Assembly: GCF_019279795.1 (NCBI RefSeq)
Contig: NC_056750.1
Coordinates: forward strand, 695,382,394-695,446,393
From: Protopterus annectens
Taxonomy: Eukaryota > Chordata > Ceratodontiformes > Protopteridae
Length of the DNA stretch: 64,000 nucleotides
Reading direction: 5' to 3'
Positions 60,276 to 64,000 of the stretch are shown in pieces. The notes beneath the pieces are model-generated. The model searched no databases. It saw only the letters and a program-made list of their open reading frames with translations, and was not told the origin of the DNA. Made by a program: the position numbers and the translations under genes. Positions within the stretch are counted from its first letter, which is position 1; every line of letters begins with the position of its first letter.

Positions 60276-60779
60276 TTTTTCAGGGCATAGAATGTCCTGG
60301 AGGATCTATGTGGACTGAACATTGTGATGAGAAGTAACTCAGTTACTGTTTGCTTTTTTGATTGAATATGCCAAAGATGTCTCATTGTGATCACATCAAT
60401 GAAAAAAAAATGCAAGTAGTGGAAGGCATTGCACCCCCCCCCCCTTATGCCTCCCTATTGTCCCTGCTTTTGGCTCATATTTGTGCTGCGCCCCTAAAAA
60501 GTTTTTGATTTTTCTGGTAAATCATTAAGGATTATAGTCATTCAATAAAGGTAGAAATCATAGTTTCAATAATATTTATTGTTTAGACAATCTAACTACA
60601 TATTGCTCTATCCTTTTTATAAAAAAAATTATGGTTATATTTAAAAATTGTTCCTAGTTTTAGGTCATGCTCACCCGTTATTGTTGCTTTTGCCCAGAGT
60701 TCTTGAGCAAAGAAGTTGAGAGGTATGTGTTCCCTCTTTCATTCACTCACTCTTTCCGTCTGTCTGTCTGTCTCTCCCC

Positions 60780-60781
<2 letters not shown>

Positions 60782-60823
<42 letters not shown>
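60782..60823. repeat. (CA)n microsatellite
   Basis: A pure CA run of about 42 bp, preceded by CTGTCTGTCTGTCTCTCCCC. Confidence 0.95.
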
Positions 60824-60825
<2 letters not shown>

Positions 60826-61863
60826 TATATACAGATCCAGCAAATACAGGTCATAAACACATTGTCCTATCCAGTTCACTTTAAAGACCATCTATATTCT
60901 ATGGTTAATAAGAGGTGATCTATGCCTGGTATACAGGACATCCAAGCTCTGATGGACCTTTTGCACAACTGCAAAATGAACAGCATCAGAACCGCTAGAT
61001 GCAATAATTTCATTTTTTCTTGTGGCAAAAATAAAATATCTTGATGAGACAGATATGTGTTGTAGAGGATCCCCATGCAGTGAACAGGGTCCTCATTAAA
61101 ATGAAGCAGAGTGCATCTGTAACCGTATTTTAGCATAACCTTGACCAATGCATGGGGAAATCAGTTTTCACTGTGTGATACTTTAAACTTCCTGTAATGG
61201 AGGCCCATGGGATACATGCAAATGACCTCTTAAGAACATCAAGTATTTCAGCTACATGCCTTCTGCATCTCCATGACTTTTTACTTTTTAAGTGTTTTTG
61301 GTTGTATTCAGACCAACAAAGCCAAATCACACTAACACACAAACCAAAGGGTTGCAAAATGGTCATTATGAAAACTGCAGGTTGGCTGGGCTTTCTTGCA
61401 GTTTTTGCTGAATGGTTTATATGTGTGACCTTTTTACTCTTTGGATGTTAGTTGGGGTATTTTGCAGGAACCTTATTCTTTATGAGCATCAGCTGGGTTT
61501 AAAGACCTTGTCTTTCTGAAGTATAGCCAAACTATCCACTTAGGCTGTGCTGATGTAGTCAATAAAAAGGCCAGAACGTGCATGTCCAAAGCAAGTGGTG
61601 TTTGGCTTTATTTGCCTGAATGAAGCTAATGAAACTCAAACTCTTTAGGCATGAAATGCACCAATGAAGCTTTACAATGAATGGAGCAGTGCAGTTTCAG
61701 TAAAGACAATAGAGTTCCTTTTGTTGGTGGGGTGGGGGTCCCTCTACACTCATACAAGCCTTTTTAAATATGTTAAGTCTCATAACTGCACAGGAAGGTT
61801 AGACACAAGCTATGTTAATACTTCACTGGATGGGAGATTTTGAGCGATACAACTCTTTCACAG
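60824..61863. other. Unassigned sequence
   Basis: Two minus-strand ORFs (61148-60876, 90 codons; 61366-61130, 78 codons) are consecutive and slightly overlap, but contain no motif I recognise. Confidence 0.4.
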
Positions 61864-62073
61864 AATGACAATAGCAACTAAACTAAACATCAAAACATAA
61901 AAAAAAACATATTTCCTAAATCCTAAACAATCGGGCATCTAATAAAAAATTGAAATGATATTTTGCCAAATGACAATAGCAACTAAACATCAAAACATAA
62001 AAAAAAAAACATATTTCCTAAATCCTAAACAATCTGGCATCTAATAAAAAAATGAAATGATATTTTGCCAAAT
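61864..62073. repeat. 105-bp tandem duplication
   Basis: Copies at 61864-61968 and 61969-62073, starting AATGACAATAGCAACTAAAC, differ by a small indel (AACTAAACTAAACATC versus AACTAAACATC), A-run lengths and single bases. Confidence 0.9.
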
Positions 62074-62169
62074 AAATCATTAAAAAAATTATACCTTCAT
62101 TGAAACAGTCAATTGAATTATTTACACCTGTAAACCTGATGTTGGTCAAGCTGGCATTAGTACAAGGGA

Positions 62170-62961
62170 ACAAGTTTACTAACGATTCAGATATACTATG
62201 CATGGGTCAGGCCACAAGTTTACTAACGATTCAGATATACTATGCATGGGTCAGGCCACAAGTTTACTAACGATTCAGATATACTATGCATGGGTCAGGC
62301 CACAAGTTTACTAACAATTCAGATATACTATGCATGGGTCAGGCCACAAGTTTACTAACGATTCAGATATACTATGCATGGGTCAGGCCACAAGTTTACT
62401 AACGATTCAGATATACTATGCATGGGTCAGGCCACAAGTTTACTAACGATTCAGATATACTATGCATGGGTCAGGCCACAAGTTTACTAATGATTCAGAT
62501 ATACTATGCATGGGTCAGGCCACAAGTTTACTAATGATTCAGATATACTATGCATGGGTCAGGCCACAAGTTTACTAACGATTCAGATATACTATGCATG
62601 GGTCAGGCCACAAGTTTACTAACGATTCAGATATACTATGCATGGGTCAGGCCACAAGTTTACTAACGATGCAGATATACTATGCATGGGTCAGGCCACA
62701 AGTTTACTAACGATTCAGATATACTATGCATGGGTCAGGCCACAAGTTTACTAACGATTCAGATATACTATGCATGGGTCAGGCCACAAGTTTACTAACG
62801 ATTCAGATATACTATGCATGGGTCAGGCCACAAGTTTACTAACGATTCAGATATACTATGCATGGGTCAGGCCACAAGTTTACTAACGATGCAGATATAC
62901 TATGCATGGGTCAGGCCACAAGTTTACTAACGATTCAGATATACTATGCATGGGTCAGGCC
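62170..62961. repeat. 44-bp minisatellite, 18 copies
   Basis: Eighteen head-to-tail units of exactly 44 bp (ACAAGTTTACTAACGATTCA plus 24 bp ending GGGTCAGGCC). Only isolated substitutions are seen: AACAATT once, AATGATT twice and GATGCAG twice. No spacer differs between units, so it is not a CRISPR array. Near-identity indicates recent expansion or homogenisation. Confidence 0.98.
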
Positions 62962-62965
62962 ACAT

Positions 62966-63150
62966 TCTTAAGTACTGTGTACAGTTCCAGAGGCCATACA
63001 AGTGGAAAGACAACCAGCTGCTGGATGGAGTTTGTGGAAATTCAGCAGAAGAAAGCATCAGGCGGTGAGGAAAAGAATATGACCAGAATAGAAGAGCTAA
63101 AGCTATTCTTACTACAGACTTGAAGAATCAAAGGAGATATGATATGAGGG
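62966..63150. other. Possible old interspersed repeat
   Basis: CTGTGTACAGTTCCAGAGGC and AGGAGATATGATATGAG resemble, from memory, a module common in vertebrate genomes (GTGTGCAGTTCTGGAGGCC ... GGGAGATATGAT). Low certainty; I cannot name the family. Confidence 0.2.
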
Positions 63151-63214
63151 CACAGAATGATAGCAGGGAGATGTGAATTGCTCACGTTGAACACAGATGT
63201 CAGAGATAGAAGAG

Positions 63215-63475
63215 GGGGTATAGATGGCAGATTAAAAGGACCAGTTTTATTGCCTCACAGCAAGAGGTTTCCGGTTCGATTCTCGGCTGGGATGCCTTCT
63301 GTGTGGAGTCTGTATGTCCTCCCCGCATTCACGTGGGGTTCCTCTGGGTGCTCCAGTTTCCTCCCACATTACAAAGACAAGCATTTCTCCCCAGGCCTCC
63401 GCTGAAAAGTGGCTTTGTTCCAAGTCTGACTTTCTCGGTTGACAAATGTTAAATAAATTAAATAAATAAAAAGTA
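63215..63475 (+). mobile_element. DANA/Mermaid-type SINE with a LINE-like tail
   Basis: The + strand has the head TTGCCTCACAGCAAGAGG, a B box GGTTCGATTCT (63273-63283) and the shared body CTTCTGTGTGGAGTCTG and GGTGCTCCAGTTTCCTCCCA. The body then switches to a tail not seen in the other copies: TTTGTTCCAAGTCTGACTTT, then GACAAATGTTAAATAAATTA and further AAATAA repeats. That tail resembles the 3' end of the L2/CR1-like LINE at 22787-22860. The first 30 bp of the head are decayed. Confidence 0.75.
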
Positions 63476-63747
63476 CTATATCATATCCCAAAGTAAAATA
63501 GCATATCTTTACTACTTTCATAGTTTTGTAGATGATTCGTTATGTAATACAAAAGAGAATTCCTTTACTAGAGTTCATAGTGTAGTGTAATATTTATTAT
63601 GTATTTATATTGCATATTGTATGAAAATTAGCAACTTGTTGACAGCCTTTCAATGATTAATCCTACAACTGTTTTTTGAATGTTTGATTGTACTGTTGCT
63701 TTCTTCCAGTAAATTACCTTGAATTATCCCCCTTTTTTTTAATATAG

Positions 63748-63798
63748 GTTGATCCTGCAAATGGTCCACTTGGATCAGAGCTGTACTCCATTCAACAA
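63748..63798 (+). CDS. Candidate 51-bp exon (tentative)
   Basis: A T-rich tract ending TTTTTTTTAATATAG is followed by 51 bp open in one frame (VDPANGPLGSELYSIQQ) and then GTAAAC, an acceptable donor. The length is a multiple of three. I cannot match the peptide to a known protein and no neighbouring exon was identified. Such a combination can occur by chance in 64 kb. Confidence 0.15.
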
Positions 63799-64000
63799 GT
63801 AAACAGATAAACAAGCAAGTAAACTACTCCTTGAATCCATGAAAGTAATTCTTCACAGAGAGAGGTATGGGTTTGTTGAGTGTGTAACAAAACTGATGAT
63901 AAAATATTGATAGTTCATTTAAGCTTGTTTCCTGCTTTTCCTGTAAGTGGTCTAGACTGTTTGTAGGCTTCTGAGGCCCCCAAGCCTTTCTGTAGCTTAA

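Noticed and set aside
62170-62961. CRISPR-like regular repeats
   Set aside because: Units are contiguous 44-bp copies with no variable spacers, in a eukaryotic repeat-rich setting; it is a minisatellite.

Overview
No convincing host protein-coding gene, rRNA, tRNA gene or CRISPR array is visible. The window is AT-rich and intron-free ORFs are short. Nearly everything I can name is a transposable element, a fragment of one, or a tandem repeat. The mixture points to a large, repeat-filled genome of a non-mammalian vertebrate: a DANA/Mermaid-type tRNA SINE, CR1-like and L2/CR1-like LINEs, an L1/Tx1-type LINE, Penelope-like elements, Gypsy remnants and a pogo-like MITE. A lungfish, amphibian, cartilaginous fish or basal ray-finned fish would fit. 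I cannot choose the species from sequence alone; lungfish is a weak personal preference. The window is probably intergenic or inside a very long intron.

Layout. 1-9 kb: decayed SINEs, a foldback element, a CA repeat and a degenerate ~50-bp tandem array. 9-14 kb: a decayed Myb/SANT-like ORF of Harbinger type, the 3' half of a CR1-like LINE and copies of a second tRNA-SINE. 16-18 kb: a clean SINE with an 18-bp target-site duplication (TSD) and a 30-bp minisatellite. 20.6-24.3 kb: a decayed CR1-like LINE on + with an L2/CR1-like LINE inserted in the opposite orientation. 25.5 kb: another SINE with TSD. 29.1-34.8 kb: an L2/CR1-like LINE split by a composite Penelope-like insertion. That insertion is two copies head to head with 3' ends outward, bounded by a 10-bp TSD. 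It is itself invaded by a SINE and by a 220-bp unit carrying a hammerhead-ribozyme-like motif. 38-47 kb: decayed LINE, an LTR-like segment between 15-bp repeats, foldback/MITE elements and Gypsy remnants. 48.2-55.6 kb: a full-length 7.4-kb L1/Tx1-type LINE between perfect 16-bp TSDs. 56-60 kb: Gypsy protease and other pol-like scraps. 61.8-63.5 kb: local duplications, an 18-copy 44-bp minisatellite and a SINE with a different tail.

How the parts relate. Two SINE families here have 3' tails that resemble the 3' ends of two LINE families also present, which suggests the LINEs supplied the machinery that moved them. The nesting gives a relative order of events: LINE, then Penelope composite, then the hammerhead-bearing unit and SINE. 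The most interesting structure is the Penelope block with three hammerhead-like motifs, especially the 220-bp unit with its own 16-bp TSD and internal inverted repeats.
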